Shown here in pieces: positions 1 through 11,977 of a stretch of DNA of 64,000 nt. A model generated the notes under the pieces. That model saw nothing but the letters and a program-made list of their open reading frames with translations, made no database searches and had not been told where the DNA came from. The stretch is taken from contig BSYQ01000011.1 in assembly GCA_030272585.1 (NCBI GenBank), positions 62,001-126,000 on the forward strand, written 5' to 3'. Numbering within the stretch: position 1 is the stretch's first letter; every line of letters begins with the position of its first letter. A program made the translations under genes and the position numbers. The DNA is from Bryopsis sp. KO-2023. Lineage: Eukaryota > Chlorophyta > Ulvophyceae > Bryopsidales > Bryopsidaceae.

Positions 1-920
1 TACGTTTCTCAAACGGTTGTTGTTGGCATGTTGTTTTGATTCTTTTGAGTTGATATTGCAAACTACGGTTGTTTATACCTTGCACAGTGCGCATCTTCGC
101 ATGTAAATATTTTTGTTTGTTTGTTTGTTCTTTCTTCATGTGGCATTGGAATTGTTTTTCTTGTGAATTGTGAAGTGTTTTAATGAGCAAATTCATTACT
201 GTCAGAAAAAATGTGCTTCACTGTCCCAGTTGCATTCCATTAACTGTTCACCTCACGCCTCTTGGTAACATATTGCTTTTAACTTATATTGAAAATGATG
301 TTTTTCAACATGGCAATGGTGAAAAATTATCTGCAAACAATAAGAGTGCAGTCTTAATTAGAATCGCAGAACATTTGACCCCAATAACTTGGTACAGGAT
401 GTAGACCCCTACATAATACCCCGATCTGAAAATCTCATTGTGACCGACCCATTGAGAGTAAAAAGGTATAGAAATATGCACTTCAAGCGACTGCCATAGC
501 TATTTCTGGTGCATCCAAATAAACTATCGTACTGTCCAACTCTGCATGGATTGTACAACTGCGATAAAAAATACGAGAGAACTCGTGGCTGTTGGTAGAT
601 CCATGTCCTTAAGAAGCAAGAGGCATTTCCAGACATCCTCAGTCGGATAAATGCCTCAAGTGCAATGAGCACTTTGAGTCTCCATTCCCAAGCCAAGCCT
701 TTCTGAGGTAACCAACACCGTGTGCATCCAGGTGGTCGAACCTGCACTTTAGAAGGCAATCCTTTACACTCAATTACTTCAACAAGGACACAAGCTGCTT
801 GGTTAGAATTTTAATTGTTCTATGCACACATGACAAAAGGCATAGGAATTCATTGCCAGAACAGCCCATCACTTCAAAGGATCCCAATATGTATAAAACT
901 AGTGCCAACAGTGACATACC
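1..920. other. AT-rich stretch, possible 3' exon of the gene at 0.9-3.3 kb
   Basis: The first 400 bases are T-rich and I see no convincing gene. The open frame at 183-404 (+) has no splice context or family signal. On the minus strand about 430-780 is open in two frames at once. Either could belong to a terminal exon of the unresolved minus-strand gene that follows, and I cannot choose between them. Confidence 0.3.
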
Positions 921-3330
921 GTATTCCATCTGTGGAACAGCAACAGCATGATGCTAATTGTGGAACTCCAGAACAGCTTCCCTGAGGACAAAAAACACTT
1001 CAGATAGCCCTCCGAGAAAGGTGTCTAGGTTATGGGGCAAGAGACAGCCAGTTTCCATTCAGGCAATGACCAGAGATGAATGAATTGGAGATATCAGCCT
1101 CTCTGGTCTGACTTGCTGAACAGCTGATAATGATATACTGATCTCAAAATTTTATCCGTGAAGAATACACCTGTGACTATTTTTCTTGAGGTCTAATGCA
1201 CTCTGAAATTCAACACCCCTGGAAATCTTATTATCATGAAGGTTGATAGATGAGAGGAAACACCCTAATTTCAACTGTTGTCTGCAAAGGCATACCTGTC
1301 GTTAGACTCAAAAGAGGACTCAAAAGATGAATCCATGTCCATTTGAAGAGATTTCATCATTCGGGTCTGTTGTATAACAGACCCGACTGCAACTGGTCCA
1401 TCATGAACAATGGACAAGTGAACCTGGTCTGATTTCTGATGTGGGACTGAAATTGTTCTCAATAAGAGTTTAGTGCATAGGACAATTAGGTAGGACTCTG
1501 TTGACTCGGCACGAATATGTTTAGCATGCAAGCAATGATTGGCACCCATGAAGACCATAGAATATGGGCTAGAGAGAGATCTGCAAAACATATTTTCCGA
1601 GCAACTGAAGCGTCAAGACTGATGTGCTCTAAAAACTACGACCCACCAATATTCCGAAAACGTTCATGCGCAGGATCTTTCCTTGAAGAAACAGGGAAGC
1701 ATCAAGCATACCTCTGCACTACATAAGCTTAGATATTTCATGGAAACTAAGTTGAAACCAGACATGGGAAACATAGAAATCCAGAATTGCAATAGATTTT
1801 CCATGTTTACAAGAGAGTGTTACTTGCCTGAATAATAGTTTTGTAATGTCTCCCATGTGCTCTTGCACAATCTTGAGGACTTCCTGATACGGTAGCAATA
1901 TGTCTTGTCAAACTATGTAGTATCCTGTCCATTGAAGTATCTGACAATGCTCTCACATTATAATCATGATTTGTTGATGCTCACATGAATTGGACGTGAT
2001 AGCTCTATACCTCATCATCTTTGATATATGATGACAGCACTTTGCGCGTTGCCAAAACTAGACATGCCGTCTGCACAACACAGTATCTGTTACCACACTT
2101 TGTAGGTTTTACATGAGCAATGTCAATCTTTGCTGTTCCTATCAGGCACCTCATGTGTATTACAAAATCAATCATGGCCGATGGCACTGAGTACATCTTG
2201 ATCTCCTGTCAGAAAACACAAGAGGAGCCTAGCCTACCTGTACATGAGTTTGTGAGCGCCCATCTGTTATCATGTGCTGCCGATTATCCAACAAATGATG
2301 GTATTCTTTTTCAACAAACTCTGTTATTTTTTTCTCGCTGTCCCTCAACTCAATAAGATTCCTATAACACAAAAAATATCAAGCTCAGCTCTACCTTTCA
2401 ACCATGAGCACAATCAACACACAACATCAACCTCCCTCTCGCTGCTAAAAAGGTGTATCACATGAACACGGGTATTACAGTTTCTTTTTCTTGCCCTCCT
2501 ATCAACAGATATACACTACTGCAAGGGGAACAAAATAGTAGTGTAGGACTATTGCACCCTACATCACCACCTTCTCACTGACCTGAACTCTTGCAACACA
2601 TCCGTATTGATTCTTAATATTGATCCTTAAAAAGAGACAACATTGGTACCATGAAAGTATTAAGATATTCACTGGGGAACAACTGGTTCTCCAACTCTTC
2701 TGTATCGCATCAATCCATGCTAACCCAAGACACCAAGCCGCTTTCAATGAGTCAACACTACTGGTAAACAGGCTGGGCAAGCCTACCTACTTGCAGCGTC
2801 CCTTGATGCCCTCAATCCACAAGTGCCTGTTTTGGTGTTCCCGCCGCCAATGGCGGCCCGCCATTGCCTAGCTCCTGGGACTCGTTTATCCAGCCAATGA
2901 GTGCTTGCAGATGAAGCAAGTCCTCTCACAAACTTATCATCCTCTGTGGTGATTTCTCACTGGTATCATCTTTGTGATCAGTTCTACCAGTTGTGAGGGG
3001 CTGCCAGAGGTGGAATCCTTTGGCAGTCCTGAGTCTCTTTTGACAGAGTAATTTGAGTAGCTATGCCCCCTTGGGTGATTTTGTTAGGTCGGGTGTGCAT
3101 CGAGTTGCGCCCTTTGGTTACTGCACGTCAGCATTCCATGCCACTCACTTTCCCCATCTAATTCATTTGCTCTGCAACCAAATTTTGCACCGCCACCAAA
3201 CCTGGGCGCCGAGGCTAGTCTACCAAACCCTGGTGGTGTTGTTCCCACAACATTTGTCAAGATCTGAGAGGAAGACTAGATGTTGTGAATCAGATGGTCA
3301 AGTACAAGTTGTACTGTACAACTAGTTGGA
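921..3330 (-). CDS. Unresolved multi-exon gene, function unknown
   Basis: I do not recognise the product, but several minus-strand segments look like true exons because open frames are bounded by good splice sites. Clear ones, 5' to 3', are 2650-2699, 2583-2612, 2238-2361, 2011-2205, 1824-1883, about 1294-1452 and about 921-984. Phase closes between 2650-2699 and 2583-2612, and from 2238-2361 through 2011-2205 to 1824-1883. The exon at 2238-2361 is charged and helical, with the stretch TEFVEKEYHHLLDNRQ. The exon at 1294-1452 ends in an acidic Ser-rich segment. Open frames at 2780-2950 and 3050-3230 could be 5' exons, but two frames compete there and in-frame stops interrupt the more protein-like one. 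The gene may therefore be damaged or mis-read at its 5' end. Start and stop are not established. I considered dynamin or exocyst-like stalk proteins but found no diagnostic motif. Confidence 0.4.
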
Positions 3331-3840
3331 GTACCATTAGATGCATTGTTATAGGCATTTAGGTTGATATTCTAGTTCGTAAAGGGACCAAGTGAATCGT
3401 GGAAGATATTCCATGTGTTCTATTTCAAGTCTCCGTGTGCAACTTTCCATCTTCCCCTATGATACTATTCCAAAAAGTTTTCCCGCCACTGCGCCGTACG
3501 GCGAAACCCGCAACCCGATTTCGGGGCCACTGACAGGGAGAGATCCTCTGACACCTCAAAAATTATTGAAAAACAAAAAAACTAAATACTCCAGCCAGAT
3601 CAACACAATCTCTCCCACCAGTTTCCTTTTTCTCAAATCTAGTTTCCCACCTTTCCTCAACACATTATAACTGCCACGCTTCTTTTTCACAACGCTGGAC
3701 ACCCTCGTCTTTCAATATATTAAAAAACAAAAACACTCCTTACAATTTAATTTTCATAGGCAATAGCCCAAAGTAATGACACATAAAGAATATACCAAAT
3801 TCTCCTTTTTCCTTTCTTTGTTCGTGAGCCACAAAACAAA
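3331..3840. other. Spacer with a solo palindrome related to the 27.6 kb MITE ends
   Basis: This is the spacer between the unresolved gene and the 3' end of the RMD1-like gene. It holds the palindromic core GCGCCGTACGGCG at 3491-3503, almost identical to the terminal inverted repeats of the element at 27599-27912. The rest is A/T-rich, with no coding signal that I trust. Confidence 0.4.
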
Positions 3841-6779
3841 TCAGTGTCGAGTGGACAGATCATACACCCCCACAACTAGCTCTGCCATGATCAAAATAAT
3901 GATGAACCATTCCAAGGAAACCGATTTGTTGTCCTGCAGAATTTCCAGGAAATATTTTGCACTATCTTGAATCAGGGTCAACTGCAAACACCATGCAAAC
4001 AATTCCGTTATATTCTGTTAATTCTGTTGTTATTCCCAATAATTCATAGCCTCCAATTTTGCTGCCTTCAGGTCCAATTTCAATTTCCTTTTTTTCAATT
4101 GAAAGTCGTCTTGTTCTTGATCTGACATGGATGCCTACAGCCACGCAGAACTTCTTAGGAAAGGAAAAAAAAAACTTCTATCAACATACCTTTTTGTCCA
4201 TAGCTTGAAATCTTTGATTGAGTTCATATTCGCTGTGCATCATAGACCAAACCCCATAATACTTGTCATTTGTCCAGGCTGTGTCGGATCGATCCAATAA
4301 ACCCAACACAATTATGGCTTCTGTAATCATCATATTGTTCCTGTATTCCTTCCTCTTGTCAGATTCTTTTTCAAATTCCATTGATCCAACAACGGGCACA
4401 CTTAACAAAGCAAAAGCACACACTCATTGATGTCTAACGCATTCGCGGCCACATTTTTCTTACTTTTTTAAACTTATTTGTTCCCTGGAGTAACGAATGA
4501 AAAACAAAGGGGTTTAGGGGTTAGGTAGGCGAGAAGAACTTACGAGACTTTCGGGAGTAAGGAGTTAGGATTTAGAAACGTTTGGATAGTGTGGCATTCG
4601 GAGTTACGAGAGTTAGGAGAGTAACGAAGCTTGAGCGTTCCTACTTAGGTAGGTTCTTGTCAGGTACCTGGCAACCAATTTGAAAAGCTCTTTTCGAGTT
4701 ACCGAGAAGCTTCCGGTTTTCTCCAGCTCACGATTGATCGAATTGAATTCCTCCAAAGCTCGATCAATTTGCCTGAACAGACGGGGGAAAAAACGTAACA
4801 GAATTCCCTTATCACACCACAGGGATCAACAGCATACTAACAATGATACATGGCTTGCAAGAAACAGTTAACCGGTATTCTTCTGAGTGAAACATACCAA
4901 AACAGGAGTGAAGTGGTGCATGAAAAGGCCAAGAAAAATGTCGAAACTATTAACACCACCTCTGACACAAAAAGAAAGAACTCAATAACTCTTCTTACCG
5001 GCTGTATTGGTCGAGCGCAACAGACTGACCCAAAACAGATGAAATTACTCTCATGTTGTCGGTATCCAACACTTTCACAATAATTCTGTCGCCTTCTTGT
5101 CTGTACCAGTTGCTCATTTGAGGGAGAATCACCAGTGATTGCACTGCTCAGCATTAAGAGAAAGAAAGACATTCAAAACCACCCACAAAGAAAAGATAGA
5201 AAGGAAATAAAAAGTTGGGGATATCACTACTCCACGATATTTCTTGGTGAATGCAGGTGGAAAATATTCCCCAAAATGGTGCTGATTTATAATGCAATCC
5301 TTTCGTAAGCCCAAAGATTCAAAAGATATATTTGTGATATATTGGGACAAAGGAATAGCAGCACAAAGTGAAGGATCAAAGCGACGAAGAAGCAACAGTT
5401 ACAAATAGTTGTTCTCGCATGGTTCTCTCAGCAGAAATTAAGAAACAAAACCGAGTTCAAAAATCTCTCACTTTCGTGGTTGGGGTGGGGCACAGGTTCA
5501 GAAATATGCCTTCGACTGAATTCCATCAGCTCTTCGTGTTGGCCTTTGGGAACTGGCGCGTTGAACAACACAATAGAGCCATATTTGTAAACCACCACAT
5601 GCGCAGGCTCCCCTTGATTACCCTGACTGAACAAAACCATCTACTGTCAGGTTTTGCAAGCACAAAGAAAAGGTGTGCACACATAGGCTGTCTATTGCAC
5701 TCTTACTTTGGTGGATTACACTGGCGATATCTGAAGTCAGGGTTCACGATCTGTTTGATATCAATTTATGATCTGTGGGTATGTGTCAATACAATTTGAA
5801 GGGAAAAAAAAAAAGCCTGAAACACTCTCGAACACCTTAACATATCTTCCATGGTTGTCCAAAAATTTAATTTACCTTTCCAGGGTATTCAATAATCACG
5901 TGATCCCTCCCATTTGCTCGACGAAATTTCCTTAAACAAGGGTCGTTGGAAACCCCCATCAGATCAATCTTTCGACCTGCAATTAGCCCCACACAAAATC
6001 ATTATTTTTTCCATCCATCAGAAGTTCTGCTAGCTTTGCTATTCATTTTTAATTTCAAATTCTTCCTTGACGAGCAGAAAAGCCAGGGATGAAGATGGCT
6101 ACAATATACAAATTGAATATTTCCCCTGGATTTGTGATAATAATTCAAAAAATGGGGGAAAACCAAACGGTGTGCATGGAACCCTATTTTGATTTGTGCT
6201 GAAAGAACATTCAAGCTTCGTCTCCGCACCACCTACAGAATAAGTCAGAATTGAAAAAGACGTCATCGTCCAACACCACCCACCAACGAAATACGCATAG
6301 ACGGGTACGACACGCTGGCGCAGGGCCAGGCTTCTTGCAACAGTTCCATTCCCACTTTCAGCGTTCTTGCCACCAGGGTCTTTTTGTTCGTCGGTGGACA
6401 TCACAGCCTCGTCCACGCACTCAGCCACCGAACAAAAACCCTGGCTCGCTCGTGTCCCCTTTTCCGCCTGGAGCCATCCCCACGAGCCCAGCGAACCCGC
6501 GTTTTGTGCCTGATCTGACTTGAACCTGCTATCGCTGAACTCCTGTGACGCTTGATGCGAGCAAGACGTCGAAGTGGAGTATTGCTTGGGGAAGTGGGTG
6601 CTGGCGGCGTGGATGGAGTAGCTGTGGGAAGCTTTTTGTGACGAAAACTCCTTCAAAGACAGCAATAGGCTGAGCGGGCGACACACCCCCGCCAACGAGT
6701 CGAGGGGAACTGAAGGTCCAAGTTCTCGCGCGGACAGGATGCGCAAAGCCGACGCAATCTGCGAACTCGTTCGAAACAT
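3841..6779 (-). CDS. RMD1/RMND1-like DUF155 protein, mitochondrial type
   Basis: Seven exons join with closed phase: 6284-6779, 5876-5976, 5472-5640, 4999-5143, 4668-4772, 4190-4340 and 3841-3981, giving about 435 residues. The core matches the DUF155 family (yeast Rmd1/Rmd8, human RMND1). The segment VISSVLGQSVALDQYSR is diagnostic, followed by a charged helix, then LGLLDRSDTAW with a YELNQRF block, and finally a C-terminal membrane helix (SLEWFIIILIMAELVVGVYD) before the stop. Human RMND1 is a mitochondrial inner-membrane protein supporting mitochondrial translation, whereas yeast Rmd1 is cytosolic. Here the first 165 residues are Ser/Arg/Ala-rich and begin MFRTSSQIASALRILSAREL, an amphipathic presequence, so import into mitochondria is the likely fate. 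The ATG at 6777-6779 opens the exon's frame. Membership is well supported; mitochondrial location is inferred. Confidence 0.85.
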
Positions 6780-7951
6780 CGCTCCTGGTTCTTGAAGAAC
6801 TCGGTGCCCGCCCCAGAACGAACGGAAAAATTGGCAGGCGATGATGTGAACGGATGCGTTTCAGTGAAACGGGGGATGGATTCTATTTTTCTTTTTTCCA
6901 ATCCTCAACCCATTTCCCATCAATGACTCAAAAATGTCAAGTAACAAGGTATTTTCACAACATTGATTTATCGACTCTACATCACATTTCATCATCAAGC
7001 CCCTCCCAATCATCTGTCCCTGTGTTTTCATTCCATGCATCATCAGTTTCCCACTGTGACACTTTGCAATGGTTGTGAATTTTGGGGAATCGTTGTTGTT
7101 TGTGCTGTTGGACGTGGCCCTTTTTTTTTTGGATTTCTTTCTCAAATAGGACATCCTACAAAGAAGTAGTGTCGTGCAGGCTATGTGTAAACTTGTCTTT
7201 CTTTTCTCAATCAGACTTGGATGCAGAGTCACATCTTACAACAAAGAACACTTCAGTTTTTTTAATGCGGCTGACAAAGCCCACACGAATGGAAAAAGAA
7301 CTGATAAGAGTTTAATATTCACTCGTTCATACAGTGGAAGGGCTACATGAGGCTTCCAGCTTAGGCATTTTTATACATTTGGATATCTAAAAAAATGAAT
7401 TGATCGAATTAAATGGCTACTTCTTCCTTTTGATTGCCAATCTGTCGATCCAAAGCATGCAAAGTAGCCTCCCTAACTAAAAAACTCTTATCTTCTTGAG
7501 GAAATGAGATGTCCAGTTTACTTGGCCCTGTCTAATACGAGACAGTGTGCAAATGGGGATTCGGGGCCAGAGAATGATTCAGGCATGCCAAATGTTGGGA
7601 AATATGCTGGGAAAGAGACGCACAGCAGGACTAGAGGGAGGAACCCAAACACAAAGAAAATCATACTTTGCATGAATCGACAACGCTTGCACAACACAAG
7701 CTGCAAATGCTGCCCTGGGCAGATGGCACGTTTGCAATTGCTAGACGCCCGCCAACATCAAAAGTGATGCTTCTTCTTGGTGTGTGCAGGTGGATTGCCT
7801 GAAGGGTCGACAAAATTCTGAGAAAGGTTTTCGTTGCCATCAAATAGCAGTACAGTTGGTCCCAGTGAGTTGACTCTGTTGTGCTGGTGCCGCCAACCCA
7901 CAACGATGTGATGGACAGTGGGCAACGTTCACCGCAGATTGACTTTACGAT
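6780..7951. promoter_or_regulatory. Divergent intergenic region between RMD1-like and LPMO-like genes
   Basis: About 1.2 kb separate two divergent starts, so both promoters should lie here. It is A/T-rich, with a T10 run near 7119. Minus-strand open frames at 6861-7232 are Lys/Ser/Asn-rich low-complexity and lack splice context. I see no TATA box that I would defend. Confidence 0.4.
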
Positions 7952-9963
7952 ATGCGCCGAAGCGGACGATCATCCATCTCTGCCAACACCCGCAGCGGGT
8001 TGAGGATGAAAATGGAGCCACATCGGGGATCAAACCCAGTTACTACAAGGTGCACCCAAATTTGCTTTTCCCTGAACTGTATCCTACTTCCGGCGTGAGG
8101 TAGTTCCGCGTCGATCCAAATACGGAGCGGACAAGTGAATCATGCATTTTTTTGTCTGTTTTCCAGATTAATCACTGCACTGGTGTTGATTGGGAATGTC
8201 TGTGTGCTCGCAAACGCGCACAGCTGGCTTCATTGTTCAGACTATGAGGTCCCAGAAGGACATGATTTCTACACATTGCCTGAGCTTCTGGATAGATTCG
8301 ATGAGGCGAAGTGAGTCCAACGGTTCCAGACTACTAGTCAGACATTTAAATTTATGCCGTGGTGCCTAGTGTGCGATCTTTTCAGGCTCCATGTTCGAAT
8401 AGCGGCCAAATTTACCCTTGGATGTGGTGGATGATTTCAAACAATGGTTTGGGTGCAGGTGCCGGGGTTTCCCAAGAAGCTGGGACAAAATAGGCAGTGT
8501 TTTTGGTGTGGAACCCAACAGATTTGGCCGAAATGATTTAAGGAACATTACTGAAGGCAATAGTGTGTGCGGGCCAGCTGCAAGGCGACCAGGAACTGAC
8601 ATTACTGATTTTTATACCGATGAGTATCCGATGGCAGTCTATACACCAGGCCAAAGGGTTTGCATGGTAAGCTTCAAATTTGTGCTTCTCACACCTAACA
8701 ACACTGAACCAGCTCAAATCACTGCATTTTTACATATTTCGTCCACTCCATTCGCTTACTAGAAGAGTTCCCTCAGTCCCTTCCTGTGTCAACTGATAGG
8801 TCTGGCCATCAAAAAGTCACAGAAGCATGAACTTAGTCGACACATCGACTGGGAAAACAGTATTGGGTGGGGATCCGATCAACCTTCCGGATGGAGGCCT
8901 CAACATTTTGAGGTTGACCCAGAAAAAGATGATGAAGTTGAAGATATTATTGAACTGGAGGGTGAGTCTTGAGGAATACCTATTGCTGTTGTGCGTGTGT
9001 GTGGTGTTGTAAAGATGTGAGAAAAGCATATGGTAAACCTCCCCATCATAGCAAGTTTTGAAAGAGGGGGCATGGAATTAAGATTGTCTTCTTCGAGATT
9101 TGCTTACGGGAATGATCTGACCAGCTAGCAGTAAAATAGTTTGAGGTTTGTTCTTTTTTGCATGGTGTGGGGATTCAGGGTCTGTGTCAAAGGTGAGAAA
9201 AGAGAGGTTGGTGAGCTTTCTTGGCAAGAGCGAACAGGGGAAAGATGACATGAAGGGATTTGGAAACTGCCCAGTGTTTGCTATGCACAAGTAAGGGATG
9301 AATGTTTGAAAACGCCCAATTTCATACCCAGAAAAGAACTGTTGAGAACGAATACAGCTCAGAGATTTCTAAAACCGAAGAAAAGAAATCTGATACTGAT
9401 CATGATCGAATCTAAATTCATCGGTGTGCAGATACACCGTTCCTATTCTGAAACGAGAGGAAGTCGGGTTGGACCCCTGCGGCCAGTGCTTCATCGTTCC
9501 CGAATTGAAAGCGGGAATATACACTTTTTACTGGCATTGGAAGTTCAACAACAAGATCGAGGGGTTCAACATCGGGCCGAACGACTTGGACGAAGAATAT
9601 GTGACATGCTTCGATGTCGAGATAACACCTGGGGAGATGCGAACTTGCCCATTGGCTGGTGATGGCGGAATGTACCCAGGGAACGAGCCCGACACTGGCA
9701 GGGAGCAAAAACCCGGAAACCCGCCGCCATCCGAGCCAGGATACTCTGAGGGTGGCCCAATTGATGAGAAGAGCGTGGAGCCGTGTGACCCAGCTAGTGT
9801 TGAACCCGCCAAGCGACCGACGCCGAAGAAATCACCGCGGAAGAGGCGGCCGCCGAGCTCGCCATCTGACGATGTTGTTGGTTCAAGGGAGGGTGCGGTT
9901 CGAGCCCGGCGGATCGAGAAGATCAAAAGAATAGCAAAGACGGGCAACGAGGGTGGACGCTAA
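7952..9963 (+). CDS. Secreted LPMO-like protein with a candidate N-terminal copper-binding His
   Basis: Predicted exons are 7952-8049, 8167-8310, 8459-8666, 8800-about 8961, 9179-9290 and 9430-9963. From Met 8006 the leader reads MKMEPHRGSNPVTTR, then a hydrophobic LITALVLIGNVCVL core and an ANA cleavage site directly before HSWLHCSDY. Cleavage would expose His1, the hallmark of the histidine brace in lytic polysaccharide monooxygenases. A second candidate His is in VWPSKSH, and the beta-strand YTFYWHWKFN could supply the axial aromatic. Cys residues and the GFGNCPVF block suggest disulfides. After residue CFDVEI the C-terminus becomes a Pro/Glu/Lys-rich tail, probably disordered or wall-associated. 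Phase does not close between the exons ending near 8961 and starting at 9179, so one splice site is unresolved. LPMO-like is inference from architecture; no named AA family could be assigned. Confidence 0.6.
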
Positions 9964-11977
9964 GTAGAGAATCGCGTGTTAGAGCCTACCAGTTCCTCTG
10001 GTGTCAAAACTCAGTCAAAATCGAGTTTGAAAAGTGTCGCAAATAAGACACTACCTCTTTCACCTAACCTCTTGTCTCACTCAATGGTTGTCAGTTTCCA
10101 TATTGAGTCAGGTGGGACTTTTTTCTTTGAAAAACATACCGTTTCCCAACAATAAGAAACGGTATGGAACACCAGGGGAGGACATGTCATCGGGAATCGA
10201 ATCGAGAATGAGATTGTATACTATGATTGCTGGAGAGGAACCTTCCTCGCCAACATCTGTGTTAACAACCATTCCCTCTTCTTGCTTTGGATAATCATGT
10301 TATTATAACACCTGACCCACTTCCCAAGGACCTCAGCAACAGTGCCGTCAACTTCAGAAAACAACATGAGCTTATTTGGTGGTTGCACACGTCAGCCGAA
10401 AACGAGTTACAAAAAGTGTCTTTTCTTGCAGTCCTGGGATCGGTGACGTTTCTGGCAGGCGACCTCCTAGAAGGAGATCTCCTACCGAACACGTCGCCGC
10501 TTCGTCAAAATTGGAGGAATTATGCCATATTCTCCCCCTGACTCATAAACCTGATCAATCAGTGGCGCGATATCGAACCCTCTGAGGTCGATCATAACAA
10601 TTGTGAAGGCTCGAACTCTTTTTGTGTTTTTTGTTTGTGCCACAAGGGAAAGTGGTCGAATTCCTTCGGAATGCCCCAGATGGGTTTCGTAGAAACGAGG
10701 CGCGATGGCTTTGCTTTCGCGGACGACAGCGCTCATAGAAAACCGAAAGTGTCTCATTGAATCGGGACGAGCTGAGGGTACGACCTCAGGGGTACCGATT
10801 TTGAGTGTGTTTGGAAGGTTAAATTTCGACAAGCAATAAATCGATCAGCCAATATGACGTCATCGACGGACCCGTCACTACGTCGCTGATCGATGAATTG
10901 CTCGAGAAAATGCGCTGGTTTGGGCGAGCACCAGACCGCAGCCACAAATGAATTGACGGACAAAGAAGTCAACACTGACCCCATTGGGCGGGTTGTCCGA
11001 GACCTTGTGATGGTTCAGCCAACACGGCTGGATCGTGGCGGGGAGATATGAGGAAGCCCCCCCCCCCCAACTACCCCAACATCCAGTCCTCGTTTTCCGA
11101 GCCGTGGTCAAAAAAATGACGTGAAGGTGTGATGCCTGCGTATTTCTGGCATCGCCAGCCTCCAGGAAAAAGCACGGGGCGTCATTGGAACGGCATAAAC
11201 GACCACCATCGAGACGAGGAGCATTGATTCATTGACGCCTCGCCCTCTACTGACAAAGGAAAACGAAAACGATAGGTCGTGAACAAAAACCCGTGCGTGA
11301 CTTTCTCCATCCAAGTTGCTCGACGTGGTTTGACCTAGGGTGGGACCCAACTGGAACGTGTCCTCGGAAAAAAAGGTGAAAATGCCGCGCTACAGTACAT
11401 TGGATTTCGTGTTTCGCCCTTCCAAGAGGATTGAGCGACCCTTGCCTCGCTTTAAGTGACAGGAGAGGTGCGGCCATCAGGCCGTCACATACAGAAACAA
11501 CGGCAGGCTCGCGATTTTTGCGATCATAATTGATCCTTGATAAATTGTCCGTCATAGGAGCGTGAGTCCCAACCAGGAATTACCTAATCGAGGCCTGGCG
11601 GAGTATGAATTGCGTGGGCAGCAGAGAAGATTGTGAGGGAGGTGCGGACTCTCGCTTTCTTTTGTAAATACGGAGATCGTCGCTTGAAACGTTGAAAATT
11701 CGAGAAACGAAGGGAAGTGCTGCGAGGAGAACGTCTCTTCAAGGGTGGATATGAGCGCTCGCAACGGAAAGTGAGTACTTCCGACACGCCGTTGCGATTT
11801 TTTCACTTCTCGCGAAAGTGCTGTGAAATCTTTCGATTCTGAAGGAAGGAACACAGCACCGATATCGTACAACATCGTAGCTGCCTTCGCTGTTATACTT
11901 CGACACGCGTCAGGAACGAATTTGGACTGGGTGTTTTGCGAGTTTCTCGCCAGGTCCTGTCACAACTGCTCGCAAGC
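9964..11977. other. 2 kb spacer upstream of SPT2, CpG-richer than neighbours
   Basis: No gene is recognised. Composition shifts toward G+C and CpG from about 10480 to 11970, as in other promoter-side regions of this window. A C-rich run lies near 11060. Plus-strand 10431-10585 could be a terminal exon (TTGCAG acceptor, Arg/Pro/Ser-rich, in-frame stop). A minus-strand open stretch at 10482-10832 overlaps it, begins without an ATG and lacks clear splice sites. I leave both uncalled. Confidence 0.35.

Noticed and set aside
5144-5471. Possible extra exon in the RMD1 gene (open minus frame at 5200-5395)
   Set aside because: Exons on both sides join in phase and restore the DUF155 sequence without it, so I treat it as intron.
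8000-8060. tRNA-like T-arm sequence on the minus strand
   Set aside because: The stem does not pair properly and no acceptor or anticodon arm accompanies it; it lies in the LPMO first exon.
10482-10832. Minus-strand open frame of 116 codons upstream of SPT2
   Set aside because: Begins without ATG, has no splice sites and competes with a plus-strand frame; too ambiguous to call.
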